64,000 nt of DNA from Nelumbo lutea (GCA_022828595.1 JAKGHH010000002.1:86520076-86584075); one strand, 5' to 3'. Positions 1 to 11,902 are shown, numbered from the stretch's first letter. Notes: generated by a model not told the origin, from the letters alone. A program made the numbers and translations.

Positions 1-297
1 GGTATCATGTTAAACCCACACTGCATGCAACTCGGGTCTCACCCTGGCGGTTGAGGCAGGCCACCCCAACCAACTTGGCGGTACACCAATGCCAGCCTTA
101 TCAGGATAGATCTCCCCAGATCTACCCACTGGCTGTGAACATTCTAAACTAACCCGAGTCTCATTATGTGTTCAATTTAAGGGTATTACACAGAAACACA
201 CCACTATAACATGAATCAAATATGCACTTTAATCATTTACAATAAATGTCATAAGTACATCAATCTGATTGGTGCTAAGGGCATACACTGTCTAATA
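1..297 (-). repeat. Copia copy A, 3' LTR (cut by window edge)
   Basis: This is the LTR tail of a minus-strand copia element. It matches the corresponding parts of the LTRs ending at 5121, 47750, 55274 and 61353, including the block carrying the words 'ggctgtgaacattctaaact' and 'agggcataca'. The LTR tip is seen at 291-297 (tctaata, a decayed form of the family terminus tctaaca). The rest of the LTR lies left of the window; the first ~12 bases fit the family poorly. Confidence 0.85.
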
Positions 298-309
298 GCT
301 CCCACTTAC
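298..309 (-). other. Copia copy A polypurine tract
   Basis: Read on the minus strand this is TAAGTGGGAGCT, directly before the LTR. It is the expected primer site for plus-strand DNA synthesis. The same tract sits beside the LTRs ending at 5121, 23373 and 47750. Confidence 0.75.
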
Positions 310-311
310 AC

Positions 312-3300
312 TTAGGTCCAATCTGGTATAAGTCGAAGTTTCATGCTTTCCACATGTTTCTCAAACACTTTTTGTGTGAGTGGCTTAGTCAATGGGTCTG
401 CTACATTCTTCGTTGATGCTACCCTCTGAATCAGGATGTCCCCTCTACCAACAATCTCCCGCAGTACATGGTACTTCCTCTTGACGTGCTTCGACTTCTA
501 GTAGGCTCGTGGCTCCTTAGCCTGAGCGATAGCTCCATTGTTTTCACACAACAACGGGATGGGTGATGTGCTAGATGGAACTACTCCCAATTCATGAACA
601 AAATTTTTCATCCACATGGCTTCTTTGGTAGCTTCACTTGTGGCAATGTATTCGGCTTCAGTTGTGAAGTCTGTCGTGGACCCCTGTTTGGCAGCAACAT
701 GATCCTATTGTGAAAACATACCTAGATGTAGAGTTTCTATCATCTGAATCCGACTTGAAATCGAAATCAGTATACCACTGGATCTGTAGTGATCTACCAT
801 CGAATACCAGACAAAACTCTTTTGTCCTTTGAATGTACTTAAGTATATTTTTCACAGCAGTCCAGTGCTCCTGCCTTCGGTTGGCCTGGAATCTGCTTAC
901 CACACTCACTACCTGAGTAGGTAGTGAGTGCACAGCATGGCATACATGATGCTTCCTACGGCTAAGGCATAAGGAGCGTCCTTCATGCCCTCAATCTCCT
1001 TAGAAGTCTTTGGAGACATCTTCTTGGAGAGAGTGACTCCATGCCTGAAAGGAGCATTTCCTTTCTTGGAGTTCTCCATGTTGTATCTCTTGACTATTTT
1101 GTCAATGTAAGCAGATTGGGATAATCCTATTATCTGCTTCGATCTATCTCTATAGAGTCAAAGACCCAATATATAGGAGGCTTCTCCAAGGTCTTTCATG
1201 GAGAATTGTTATGAAAGGCATACTTTTACAATTGTCAACATTCCTACATCATTCCCAAGGAGTAGAATGTCATCTACATACAGAACCAGAAATGTTACCT
1301 TGTCCCCATTAGACTTCCTATAAACACAGGGCTCATTCAGGTTCTGTTCAAAGTCAAACTTTTTGATGATAGAGTCAAACCAGATGTTCCAACTCCTAGA
1401 AGCTTGCTTAAATCCATATATGGATCTATTTAATTTACATACCATGTGTTCCTGACCCATAGCTATGAAACCTTGTGGTTGCTGCATATGGATTTTTTTA
1501 GTAAGATCTCCATTTAGGAATGCAGTTTTGACATCCATTTGCCAAACTCATAGTCATGGTATGCTGCTACAACTAGCAGGATCATAATGGATTTAAGCAT
1601 GGCCATGAGTGAAAAGGTTTCCTCATAATCGATACCCTCTTTCTGAGTATACCCTTTCGCCACCATACGAGCTTTGTAGGTCTCAACCTTGCCATCATGG
1701 CCCTTCTTCCTCTTATAGATCCATTTGCAACCAATTGCTTTTACCCCGGGGGGCAGATCTACCAGAGTCCAGACTCCATTGGCCTCCATTGAGTCGATTT
1801 CAGCTCTCATGGCATCTACCCACTTCAAGGAATCTATGTCCAACATAGCTTCCACATAAGTCATGGGATCTTCCTTACAAGTCAAGGCTTCCAATTGGTA
1901 ACTATCCTGATCATAGCAAAAATGGACTAGTGGCCTGGATACCTGGGTAGATCTTCTAGGTTGGTCAATACCTAGAACTTGTGGGACCTCTCCCACTGGT
2001 CTTGAGCTCTCCTCATCAAGAACTATTTCTTGATGATGGGTGTCCAGGATATAATCATTCTCCAAGAACTGTGCATTTTGGCTGCAGAACACCTTCTGCT
2101 CACTTGGGTCATAGAATAGGTAACCCACAAAGCCTTTAGGGAAGCCTATGAATAGGCAACGACTGGTCTTGGATTCCAACTTGTTCACACTCATACTTTT
2201 AACATGCGTAGGACAACCACAAATCTTCAAGTGTCTGATACTTGGTTTCTTTCTGGTCCAAAGTACATATGGAGTATTTGGAATCGATTCAACACGTATA
2301 TCGCAATCTCTAATGCGTAACCCCAAAAGGATGTGGGTAACTCTAAGTGTATGAGAAGATACCAGAACATATCCAATAAGGTCCTATTCCTCCTCTCTGA
2401 AACACTGTTAAGTTGTGGTGTAACAAGAGGAACTAACTGTGATACTATCCCATTGACCTTCAAGTAGTCCTTGAATTCGTTGAAGAGATATTCGCCACCT
2501 CGATCCGATCAAAGGGCCTTAATTTCTCTCCCTAACTGTTTCTCGACCTCTTGTCTGAACTCTTTGAACTTTTCAAAGGATTTGGACTTATGTCTCATTA
2601 GGTACATGTAACCATACCATGAATAGTCATCAGTAAATGTAATGAAATACACGTGTTGGTTATGCGTCCTAACACTCGGGGGACCACATACATCAATACG
2701 TATAAGGCCAAGCGTGCCAGTGCATCTTTTAGGCTTACCCTTAAATGGTCGTTTTGTCATCTTACCTCAGAGGCAAGGCTCACAAGTGGGAAGATCTTCT
2801 ACAGTTAGAAAATCCAAAGGACCATCCTTTACCAGTCTTGTGATTCGGTCAATACCGATAGGGCCAAGTCGGTAATGCCACAAGCACGTGAGACTAACTA
2901 TATCACGAGTCCTTTTCTTGGGGATTTCGACCGACGTAGTTTCGATTAAGTTAGTTTCTAGAGAAAGATGTAGAACATAGAGACCATTCTCCAGTTCCCC
3001 GCATGCGATGAATTTATTGTTCCTTTTAATAGTAATCATATTACTAAAACAGACAGTATATCCATCAGCACACAGTTTATAAACATAAATCAAATTTCTT
3101 CTTAAGTTTTGTATATAAAGACAATCCTTAAGAACAAATACTCCTTCTCTAAAGACTAATACAGTTCCTATCGCCGTAGCTACAACACTTGTAGAAGTCC
3201 CCAAGTAAAGTGTCACTTCTCCTTCGCTCAACCTTCTGCTTACTTTGAACCCCTACAGTGAATTACATGAAAGAGTTGAAGCCCTAGATTCAACACACCA

Positions 3301-3385
3301 GGACACAGAAGAAACTAATAGATTAGTTTCCATAACACAAGTTTCGAAAATACCTTTCTTAGATTCCAGGTAGGCAGGACAGTCC
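312..3385 (-). pseudogene. Copia copy A pol relic (protease part, integrase, RT, RNase H)
   Basis: Broken Ty1/copia polyprotein on the minus strand, disrupted by many frameshifts. Running downstream from 3231: the end of protease and a GAG-pre-integrase segment with the H-C zinc motif ending LPTCEPC (one zinc His in RLGH is Pro here); integrase core pieces (2509-2760, 2227-2463); the integrase-to-RT linker with the FIGF and [10 protein letters not shown] words and the RT start (1514-2326); RT with YVDD (1209-1538); and RNase H pieces (658-933). The reading stops at a TAA at 312-314 after PDWT. The 5' side is cut at 3385, inside the gag zinc-knuckle region, by an opposite-strand LTR. Gag and the 5' LTR are absent. 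Not functional. Confidence 0.9.
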
Positions 3386-3949
3386 TGTTACACAGTTTTG
3401 TATGCCCTTAGCTTCAATCAAAATGATGTACTTTATGAGTTTATTGTAAATGAATAAAAGTGCATATTTGATTCATGTTCCCTTGGTATGTTTCTATGTA
3501 ATACCCTTAAACTGGACACTTAATGAGACTCGTGTTAGTTTAGAATGTTCACAGCCAGTGGGTCGGTCTGGGGAGACCTGTCCTGACAAGGCTGACACTA
3601 TAGTGCCACCAAGTCGGTTGAGGTGGCTTGTCTCAGCTCCCGGGGTGAGACCTTAGGCACATACAGTGTAGGATTAATTGAATCATTGAACTAGACCAGA
3701 TTTTCAGTATTGCCCTAGACCTTGGAGATTGATGGGCAAAACTGGAAAGTTACACCCGACCCCTAGACTCGATTATGATACTACACTAGATGACGGATTG
3801 GACTGTCTTTGATGTACCAATCAGTGAGATCCTTAGCGGGGGTCAAAACCTGGGTATGTTGGGACAGTCTGAGAATTCATCTGAGTGGGTGATCATAGTG
3901 ACAGGATCAGCCCCTTTATCGGACAAAGGTAACGATCAGGGATGCACTC
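3386..3949 (+). repeat. Copia LTR fragment, plus orientation (first 564 bp)
   Basis: Starts with the family LTR terminus (TGTTACACAG, compare TGTTAGACAG at 46133) and follows the LTR for about 564 bp up to 'gatgcactc'. It then switches abruptly at about 3949/3950 to the same LTR family in the opposite orientation. It interrupts copia copy A. The two arms (3386-3949 and 4557-5121) are near-perfect inverted repeats with a ~610-bp spacer. Confidence 0.85.
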
Positions 3950-5121
3950 CTATCTGCTAATCTATCTCAGAATTCGCCCCTTTAATTAACTAAATAAATA
4001 GCCTAGTTCGAAATGGGCTTTAGGCCCATTAAGCTTATGTGCTCACTTAACCTTCCTAACTGCTGCCCAGTTGGGCTTCCCTGTATGGCGTGGGACCCAA
4101 GCATTGATCTACACATCAGCCACATGGGTTTGGCCCAACCTTTGTTACAAGGCCTGGTCGAATACACTGTTAAGACAGTGCACCCCCTGAAACCCATCAA
4201 ATGGGCTCTATGGGCCCAACACTTACCCTAAGTGGTCCCTGGGCCAAACCACCTTGTAACACCCAGGGACTGTGGGCAGATGCAAGATTAGCCCATCAGG
4301 TATTATCCTCAATGGTCTTACACTTAACCTCTCAGCCCTTAATGATCATACACTGCCCGACAAGAGAGGACCTCTCCCTCAGCTGCAAGGAACAGTGTTG
4401 CACTCTCCACTTATATGGATCCCGAGAATTAAAACCCTTTTCCAAACATTTTAGAAACCATAATATATATACTTTTATATCTCATATAAAATATACTTTG
4501 CAAAACAAATTTCAACGGTTGAAATCGGCTGCCGGCAGTCTTGGTTTCCAACAGTGAGAGCGCATCCCCGATCATTACCTTTGTCCGACAAAGGGGGTGA
4601 TCCTGTCACTATGATCACCCACTCTGATGAATTCTCAGATTGTCCCAACATACCCAGGTTTTGACCCCCGCTAAGGATCTCACTGATTTGTACATCAAAG
4701 ACAGACCGATCTGACACCTAGTGCAGTATCATAATCGAGTCTAGGGGTCATGTGTAACTTTCCAGTTTTGCCCATCAATCTCCAAGGTCCAGGGCAATAC
4801 TGAAACTCTGGTCCAGTTCAAAGATTTAATTAATCCCACACTGTATGCGCCTAGGGTCTCACCCCGGTATCTGAGACAAGCCACCCCAACCGACTTGGTG
4901 GCACCACAGTGTCAGCCTTGTCAGGATAGGTCTCCCCAGACCGACCCACTGGCTGTGAACATTCTAAACTAACACGAGTTTCAGTAAGTGTCCAGTTTAA
5001 GGGTATTACATAGAAAATACCAAGGGAACATGAATCAAATATGTACTTTTATTCATTTACAATAAACTTATAAAGTACATCAATTTTGATTGAAGCTAAG
5101 GGCATACAAAACTATCTAACA
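3950..5121 (-). repeat. Copia copy B LTR, minus orientation, truncated
   Basis: This is the minus-orientation LTR of copy B, lacking the first ~780 bp of the family LTR. The sequence from 'ctatctgctaat' matches 60180 onward in the complete LTR at 59400-61353. It ends at 5121 with the terminus tctaaca and is followed by the polypurine tract (agctcccact, minus AGTGGGAGCT). The missing part includes the TATA region, so this LTR could not drive transcription of copy B. Confidence 0.85.
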
Positions 5122-5135
5122 GCTCCCACTTAAAC

Positions 5136-7572
5136 TTAGGTCCAATCAAGTACTAGTCGGAGTCCCATGCTTTCCACGTGTTTCTCAAACACTTTCTGTG
5201 ATAGTGGCTTTGTCAATGGGTCTGCTACATTTTCCGCTGACGTTACCCTCTGAATCAAGATGTCCCCTCTGCCAACAATCTCCCACAGTACATCGTACTT
5301 CCTCTCGAAGTGCTTTGACTTCGAGTGGGCTCGAAGCTCCTTAGACTGGGCGATCGCTCTATTGTTGTTACACAACAACGGGATGAGTGATGTGTTGGAC
5401 AGAACCACTCCTAACTCGTGAACGAATTTCTTCATCCACATGGCTTCCTTAGCAGCTTCACTTGCGGCAATGTACTCGGCCTCGGATGTGGAGTCTGCAG
5501 TGGACCCCTGTTTGTTGCTTTTCCAGCAAACAACACACGATCCTATCATGAAAACATACCCAGATGTAGACTTTCTATCATCTGGATCCGACTAGAAATC
5601 GGCATCGGTATACCCTAAAACCTGTAGTGAACCACCGTCGAATACCAGACAAAACTCTTTTGTCCTTCGAAGGTATTTAAGTGTGTTCTTCACAGCAGTC
5701 CAATGCTCCTGCCCTGGGTTGGCCTGGAATCTGCTTACCACACTCACCGCTCGAGCTATGTCCGGGGGAGTGCACAGCATGGCATACATGATGCTCCCTA
5801 CGGCTGAGGCATAGGGAACGTCTCTCATGCCCTCAATCTCCTTAGAAGTCTTAGGAAACATCTTCTTGGAGAGAGTGACTCCATGTCTGAAAGGAATGTT
5901 TCCTTTCTTGGAGTTCTCCATGCTGTACCTTTTGACAATTTTGTCAATGTAAGCAGCCTGGGATAATCCAATTATCCACTTTGATCTATCTCTATAGAGT
6001 CGAAGACCCAGTATGTATGAAGCTTCTCCAAGATCTTTCATGGAGAACTACTGTGACAGCCATACCTTGACCGAAGTCAACATTCCTACATCATTCCCAA
6101 TGAGTAGGATATCATCCATGTACAACACAAAAAGGGTGATCTTATCCCCACTGGACTTCCTGTAAACACAAGGCTCATCCGGATTCTGTTCAAAGTCAAA
6201 CGTTTTGATGGCAGAATCAAAATGGATGTTCCAACTCCTAGAAGCCTGCTTAAGTCCATATATGGATCTATTGAGTTTACATACCACGTGTTCCTGACCA
6301 GCAGCAATGAAGCCTTGCGGCTGCTGCATGTAGATATCTTCACTAAGATCTCCATTCAGGAATGCGGTTTTGACATCCACCTGCCAAATCTCGTAGTTTT
6401 GATACGCTGCTACAGCTAGCAGGATCCTAATGGATTTAAGCATGGCCACGGGTGAAAAAGGTTTCCTCATAATCGATGCCTCCTTTCTGAGTATACCCTT
6501 TTGCCACTAAGCGAGCTTTATAGGTCTTAATCCTGCCATCGGGGCCCTTCTTCCTCTTGTAGATCCATTTGCAACCAATTGCTTTTACCCCAGAGGGCGG
6601 ATCTACTAGAGTCTAGACTCCATTGGTCTCCATCGAGTCCATCTCAGCTCTCATGGCCTCCACCCACTTCTGAGAATCTATGTCTAACATAGCTTCCATG
6701 TAAGTCACGGGATCCTCTTCACTAGTCAAGGCTTCCACCAGGTAACTGTCCTGGTCATAACCATATCGAACTGGTGGTCTGGATACTTGGGTGGACCTTC
6801 TAGGTTGGTCACTACTTGGAACTTGTGGGACATCTCCCACAGCTCCTGAGCTCTCCTCATCAAGAACTATTTCCTGATGATGGGTGTCCAGGATGTATTC
6901 GGATTCTAAGAATTGGGCGTTTCGACTGCAGAACACTTTCTGCTCACTTGGGTCATAGAATATAACCCACCAAATCCTTTGGGTAGCCTATAAATAGGCA
7001 ATGACTGGTTTTGGATTCCAACTTGTCCACACTTGTTCTTTTAATGTGTGCAGGACAACCCCAAATCTTCAAGTGTCTTACACTTGGCTTCCTTTTGGTC
7101 CATAGTTCATATGGAGTTTTCGGAACTGATTTGGTTGGAATCCGATTCAGCAAGTAAATAGCAGTCTCTAATGCATATCCCCAAAAGGATGTGGGTAATT
7201 CTAAGCATACGAGAATTGACTGGACCATGTCCAACATGGTCCTATTCCTCATCTCTGAAACACCGTTGAGTTGAGGTGTAGCAGGAGGAGCTAGTTGTGA
7301 CACTATCCCATTGTCCTTTAAGTAGTCCCTGAATTCGTCAGAGAGATACTCGCCACCTCGATCCGATCGAAGGGTCTTAACTTCTCTCCCTAACTATTTC
7401 TCTACTTCCTGTCTGAACTCTTTGAACTTTTCAAAGGATTCAGACTTGTGTCTCATTAGGTACACGTAACCATATCGTGAAAAATCATTTGTATAGGTGA
7501 TGAAATACACGTGTTGATTCCGTGTCTTAACACTCAGGAGACCACATACATCAGTATGTATTAGGTCAAGTG
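5136..7572 (-). pseudogene. Copia copy B pol relic (integrase, RT, RNase H)
   Basis: Minus-strand Ty1/copia polyprotein relic. Upstream to downstream: integrase core (7394-7572, cut by the assembly gap), integrase C-part (6953-7303), linker (6613-6936), RT (6048-6470, catalytic motif YMDD), RT thumb/connection (5592-6041) and RNase H (5136-5549) with the C-terminal words ENVADPLTKPL and PDWT-like LVLDWT. RNase H is the most complete of the copia copies here. Damage: frameshifts near 6955 and near 6455 (five A where copia 1 has four), plus TAG stops at 7394-7396, 6048-6050 and 5592-5594; at the first and third, a sister copy keeps CAG. Gag and the 5' LTR are not visible. Confidence 0.9.
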
Positions 7573-7672
7573 NNNNNNNNNNNNNNNNNNNNNNNNNNNN
7601 NNNNNNNNNNNNNNNNNNNNNNNNNNNNNNNNNNNNNNNNNNNNNNNNNNNNNNNNNNNNNNNNNNNNNNNN
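7573..7672. other. Assembly gap (100 N)
   Basis: Exactly 100 unknown bases, the usual placeholder for a gap of unknown size. Copia copy B integrase stops at its left edge. Unrelated pyrimidine-rich DNA begins at its right edge, so adjacency across the gap is not proven. Confidence 0.99.
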
Positions 7673-8053
7673 CCCAAATGAAAGTGATTCTTTTCCCTTC
7701 TTCATCTTCCTTTCTCTCTTTTTCTTCTTTTTTTCTTCTTTTTCTTTCTTCTTTTCTATTTTTTTTTCTTTTTTACCCTTTTCCTAGCCCTTTGGGAAGA
7801 GGCATCTTGGAAATTTGGTGGGTTTAATAAAGAAAGCATTCTAATGAATCAGCTCAATGGGTTAACTAGAGATATTTGACAATGGCAAGAAGTTTGGGGG
7901 GAATAAAAATGATTAATAATGGCTTTCTAGTCCTTTTCCCAAATTGATCAACAAGGCACTAGGTTGTTATGATACATTTAATTCTACGTTGGCTTAGAAA
8001 ATAGATCCAAATGAGTGTATATCTCATCGTAATGATTTCAACCTTATAATTGC
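7673..8053. other. Unassigned DNA between gap and Athila element
   Basis: A pyrimidine-rich stretch (7685-7785, TTC/TTTC runs) is followed by ordinary AT-rich sequence. No coding signal was recognised. Positions 8049-8053 (attgc) are the left copy of the Athila target-site duplication, so this DNA and that from 19377 onward were contiguous before insertion. Confidence 0.7.
8049..8053. repeat. Target-site duplication attgc, left copy
   Basis: Five bases directly before the LTR terminus at 8054. The identical attgc follows the other LTR at 19372-19376. This proves that 8054-19371 is one insertion. Confidence 0.9.
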
Positions 8054-9617
8054 TGATGTGTTGCTCATTGTGACACTAGCAAGTGCACTAGCCGTTCAAG
8101 TAATAAAGTAGAGAGTGAAGTATCGTTCCCACGAGGATTTAGGAAACAATTACCAATACTAAATTGAGCACTTCTTATCTGATCAACAAATAAATCAAAA
8201 CTCTAATGAAAGCTAAGAAATCCTAAATTAAAATCTATCTAAATCATTGGTCCAATTGCCTTCAAATCAGGTTAGAAGAGTAAGCAGTAAATGTCAATCT
8301 CAGAATTCAGTAATCTATCAATTTGGATCATTCGAATGAATCATGATTGAGCCTTGGTTTGGTGAAACCCCAAGGTCATGAACAGCCTCTCTCAAGCGCA
8401 TGTTCATCCTATGCATGAGTGACGGTTCTTCTATCTCTAGCAAGAATCTAATCCCCATGCATGCATTTCTTCAAACACTTCTAAGGCATCAATTCAAATC
8501 TGAATTGATCACCAACTGAATTGTGCAAGTTATCTCTAACCTTGCACTCAATTCAGTTCTTGAATAGTAGATCTGAATTCCTAGAGTCTCTCTCAAGCAC
8601 TCTAGGAATTCCAAGCTGTAGATTAATTCGCCCAATCTGAAATTTGCAGATCTGAATTCTCTTTCAAGCAATTCAGATCTTGCAATCTCTGACCGAATTA
8701 ATCTACAATCACACCCTTATTCAAGAAACTTCAAGTACAATGCATGACCATTTGAATGAATAAAAAAGAATTAGATTGCTGAACTGAAATTTTACAAGCT
8801 GAAATACATCAAGGAAGAATGGAAACAAGGAGAAAGAAGAAAGAACATATAACTAAGAAACTGAATTCAAATCAAAAGAGAATGAAACTACAAATGATTT
8901 ATTACAAAAGATCTTTGAATCACAAACCCTCAATTCGAACTCACCTTCTTCTTCTAGCTTGCTTGTCTTGAACTTCCTTCAGCCCTTCTTCTTCTTCTTC
9001 CTTGCACCTAGCCTTCTTCTCTTCTCTTCTCTCAAGGTGGCCGAACCTCTAAGAGTGGGAGAGCCTTCCTCTCAAGTAATTGAACAACTTTCTCCCCTCC
9101 TAGACGCCTCCTTATATAGTTTTTCAAGGGGGCTCTTGCCCCTTCTTGAAGCCTCTAGAATGGGGTGTATTACACCCCTCATGAACCTTCTAGAGTGCTC
9201 CCTCCTTCTCTTCAAGAAACACCTAGAAGTTGCCACCCCTAGCTCCCTTTGGGCTGTTATTTGGGCTACAACTTAGCTTGCTTTTGAGCTCATGTGGGCT
9301 ACACTCTAGGCTGTTATTTGGGCTAAAAATGGGCTAGGCCGAAATTTCCTTCTTACTAGGCTTCTTTCCTTGGATTTTCCAAAGAGTTTCACTTGCTCTT
9401 CTTGGGCCGAATGAAATTCTCTTGCTCTCATGGCTGGGCCGGGCTGAACTTGATAAATTTTGGGTTTTCTTTTCTTGCTTTTGCCTTCTTTTTGTTGATT
9501 TGGATCCCCCTGAAATCTTTCTTGCAATCAAGCTAAATTAAGGCAAAATTAATAAAACCAGGCATAAAAATCCATGCTAAAGTCCTCAAAAATTATAGAT
9601 AAATTGTAAGTTCATCA
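8054..9617 (-). repeat. Athila 3' LTR
   Basis: 1564-bp LTR. On the minus strand it begins TGATGAACTT and ends AACACATCA. It matches 17770-19371 apart from about 2% substitutions and a ~38-bp segment present only in the 5' LTR (near 18404-18443). The palindromic words CAGATCTG and TTCAGATCTGAA are frequent inside. Confidence 0.95.
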
Positions 9618-9632
9618 AATACCCCCATACTT
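9618..9632 (-). other. Athila polypurine tract
   Basis: Minus-strand reading AAGTATGGGGGTATT immediately before the 3' LTR. The second Athila-type element has the related tract AAGTGTGGGGGGATT at 63451-63465. Confidence 0.85.
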
Positions 9633-9638
9633 AAGCTT

Positions 9639-9656
9639 TTGCTTGTCCTCAAGCAA
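9639..9656 (-). other. PPT-proximal stem-loop
   Basis: ttgcttg-tcct-caagcaa forms a perfect 7-bp stem with a 4-base loop a few bases from the polypurine tract. The second Athila-type element has the same structure with one compensatory pair at 63471-63488. Confidence 0.6.
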
Positions 9657-10993
9657 AGACATCAGCCATAAACTTAACATTCCCCCCTTCTGTTCACACC
9701 ATTTACCTGGTGAACTTTTTAAGATAGAAATGCATTGAGTAGTCGGGGAACTTTTGTAAGTGCTCAACTCTTATTCTTGTAAATTACCATTTAAGATATG
9801 TATCAGATCCAAGGAAAGGAGAATATGAATTTCATCATAGTCTAGCCTTCACTCTAATTCATATATAAATCAGCTCCTTAATTGTCAAGGTTAATAATCA
9901 AATTTCACTAAGTTTCACATCTGTAACTAAATCTCAATGAGAGTTCAACTTTAGAGTGCCCCTTTGAACCTCGGTTGTCACCACAATTACTTATTTCTAA
10001 GGGTGAGTGCATCTTATGCTCCATCTCACCCTTTTCTTTTTTTTTTTATTTTTATTTTTATTTTTTTTTCGGTGTGAGTGCATTTTATGCTCCATCTCAC
10101 ACATTTTTCTCTCCTTTTTTTTTTTTTTTGGTGTGAGTGCATCTTATGCTCCATCTCACACTGGTCACTTACTTGAGGTAGGACTCATGTTCTGAGCTGC
10201 TAGTTTTACTATTCAACTCAAAATAGCGGAGTCAATTTGGGCTTTTGTCCTTCTTTGCAATTATTGAACCTCAAGAATTAGCACTTCAGATGTGCACTAG
10301 CTCTCTTGACCATTAACCATGAAATCAAGGGCTTCCATACACATGAAGATAGTTAGGGCTAGTCATGCTGAAAAGCATATTCAGCTCCCCTTTTCTCATG
10401 CATATATCAAATTGGGTCATTCACAAGAATAAAAACTTAACAAGTACATCAGTCTCCCTCAACTCATTGAATTCCTTCTTAAAAATCATCAAATAAATAG
10501 TAATGAACTTGAGGGGTTCCAGTCTTTTTTTTTTTTTTTTTTTTTGGTTATGTCATTGCCTGCATATGTGTGTTGGGGTGAATGAGGTGCATGGTTTCAG
10601 CCCCCATACCCTAACCTCGAGCTCACTCCCCCACACTTGAGATGAACATTGTCCTCAATGTTCCTAGTGTTAGGGAGTCACACTTGCTAGAGCAAACTGA
10701 AGAAAAGAAAATGATGAACTGAGTCCTTAAAGAATTGGAATTTTGAGAAAAAGATCTTTATTTTACTAACTAATATTCTAAAAAGATAAATGACAAAAAG
10801 ATTCCTTAATTTGTTCATGAGCAAGCATAAGAGATTATTGGTTATCTAGATAAACAGTGGATGGAGGGGGTACAGTACTGCCCATTAAATATGGTTTCTG
10901 GCGCTGACCATTTACTTTAAACGTGCCCTGAACCGGGTGGGTGAGTTCTATAGCCCCATGGGGAAAAACCTGTGAAATGGTAAAGGGTCCAGA
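9657..10993 (-). other. Athila post-pol region without env
   Basis: About 1.3 kb between the integrase end and the polypurine tract. It has no convincing ORF, so the env-like gene of some Athila elements is absent. It holds a three-unit hairpin array (10001-10161) with T-rich spacers, a long T run near 10528-10544 and otherwise unremarkable sequence. Confidence 0.75.
10001..10161 (-). repeat. Tandem hairpin array, three units
   Basis: Three 31-bp units at 10001-10031, 10072-10102 and 10131-10161. Each has a 7-bp stem around a conserved 17-base centre that itself contains GCAT...ATGC. Unit 1 pairs GGGTGAG with CTCACCC; units 2 and 3 pair GTGTGAG with CTCACAC, a compensatory change. Spacers are long T/C runs. 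The same motif forms an array at 63829-64000 in another element. Confidence 0.85.
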
Positions 10994-11902
10994 TCACCTG
11001 GATCTCAGCTTACCTAGAAACAAGCGGAGACGGGATTTATATAACAATACCTGTTGGCCTACATAAAAGTCCCGTCTCAGCAAGTTCTTATCATGCCAGT
11101 TTTTTATTCTTTCTTTATAAACTTTGGCATTCTCATAGGTGGTAAGTCTGAATTCATCCAATTCATTCAATTGCAACCGCCTTTTAGCCCCTGTGGCCTG
11201 AATGTCAAAATTTAAGAATTTAAGAGCCCAATAGGCCTTGTGTTCCAATTTAACTGGTAAATGGCATGCTTTACCAAAGACCAATCTGTAGGGACATGCC
11301 AATGGGTGTCTTAAATGCAGTTCTGTATGCCCATAATGCATCATCTAATTTGATGGACCAATCTTTTCTGGCGGATGCTACGGTCTTTTCCAGAATTCTT
11401 TTGAGTTCCCTGTTAGCCAACTCCACTTGGCCAATGGTTTGAGGGTGATAAGGGGTAGCTAATTTATGTGTAATTCCATATTTCTGCATAACCTCTCAAA
11501 TTGGCTATTGCAGAAGTGAGTTTCCCTATCACTAATTATAGCTCGCGGAGTGCCAAATCGGGAGAATAGCTTCTTTAGGAAGTGTACCACCCTTCTTGAG
11601 TCATTTGTGGGTAAAGCCATGGCTTCTACCCATTTGGATACATAGTCAACTGCAACGAGGATGTACTTATTCCCAAAAGAATTCGGGAAAGGTCCCATGA
11701 AATCTATACCCCAAACATCAAAGATTTCACAGATTAAAATTTTGGAAAGGGGCATTTCATTCCGTCGGGAAATGTTTCCCGATCTTTGGCATTTGTCACA
11801 TGTGGACACATACCGATGGGCATCTTTGAAAAGTGTGGGCCAATAAAAACCTGATTGCAAAACCTTGGCTACAGTGCGACTAGCACCAAAATGACCTCCT
11901 GC
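10994..11902 (-). pseudogene. Athila integrase relic
   Basis: Integrase of the gypsy polyprotein, downstream of RNase H. Visible parts are the zinc-binding end (H, then CDKCQRSG), the core with acidic residues in GIDFMGP and IISDRETHF, the third acidic residue in the QVELANREL context (11271-11489), and the C-terminal part ([20 protein letters not shown]). The frame changes near 11480 and again near 11340, and a TAA at 11903-11905 separates it from the upstream frame. Not functional. Confidence 0.9.

Noticed and set aside
4201..4557. Plus-strand open frames inside copia LTRs (also 45250-45639, 54189-54578, 60372-60788)
   Set aside because: They run antisense to the element and recur only because the LTRs are homologous; no known domain.
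4475..4717. An 80-codon open frame repeated at the same place in four copia LTRs (also 45714-45956, 54629-54871, 60706-60948)
   Set aside because: It opens with GTG, not ATG, has several amino-acid changes between copies, and is interrupted by a stop in the solo LTR. LTR sequence identity alone explains its recurrence.
8489..8671. 60-codon frame repeated at 18205-18387
   Set aside because: Present twice only because both lie in the two LTRs of one Athila element.
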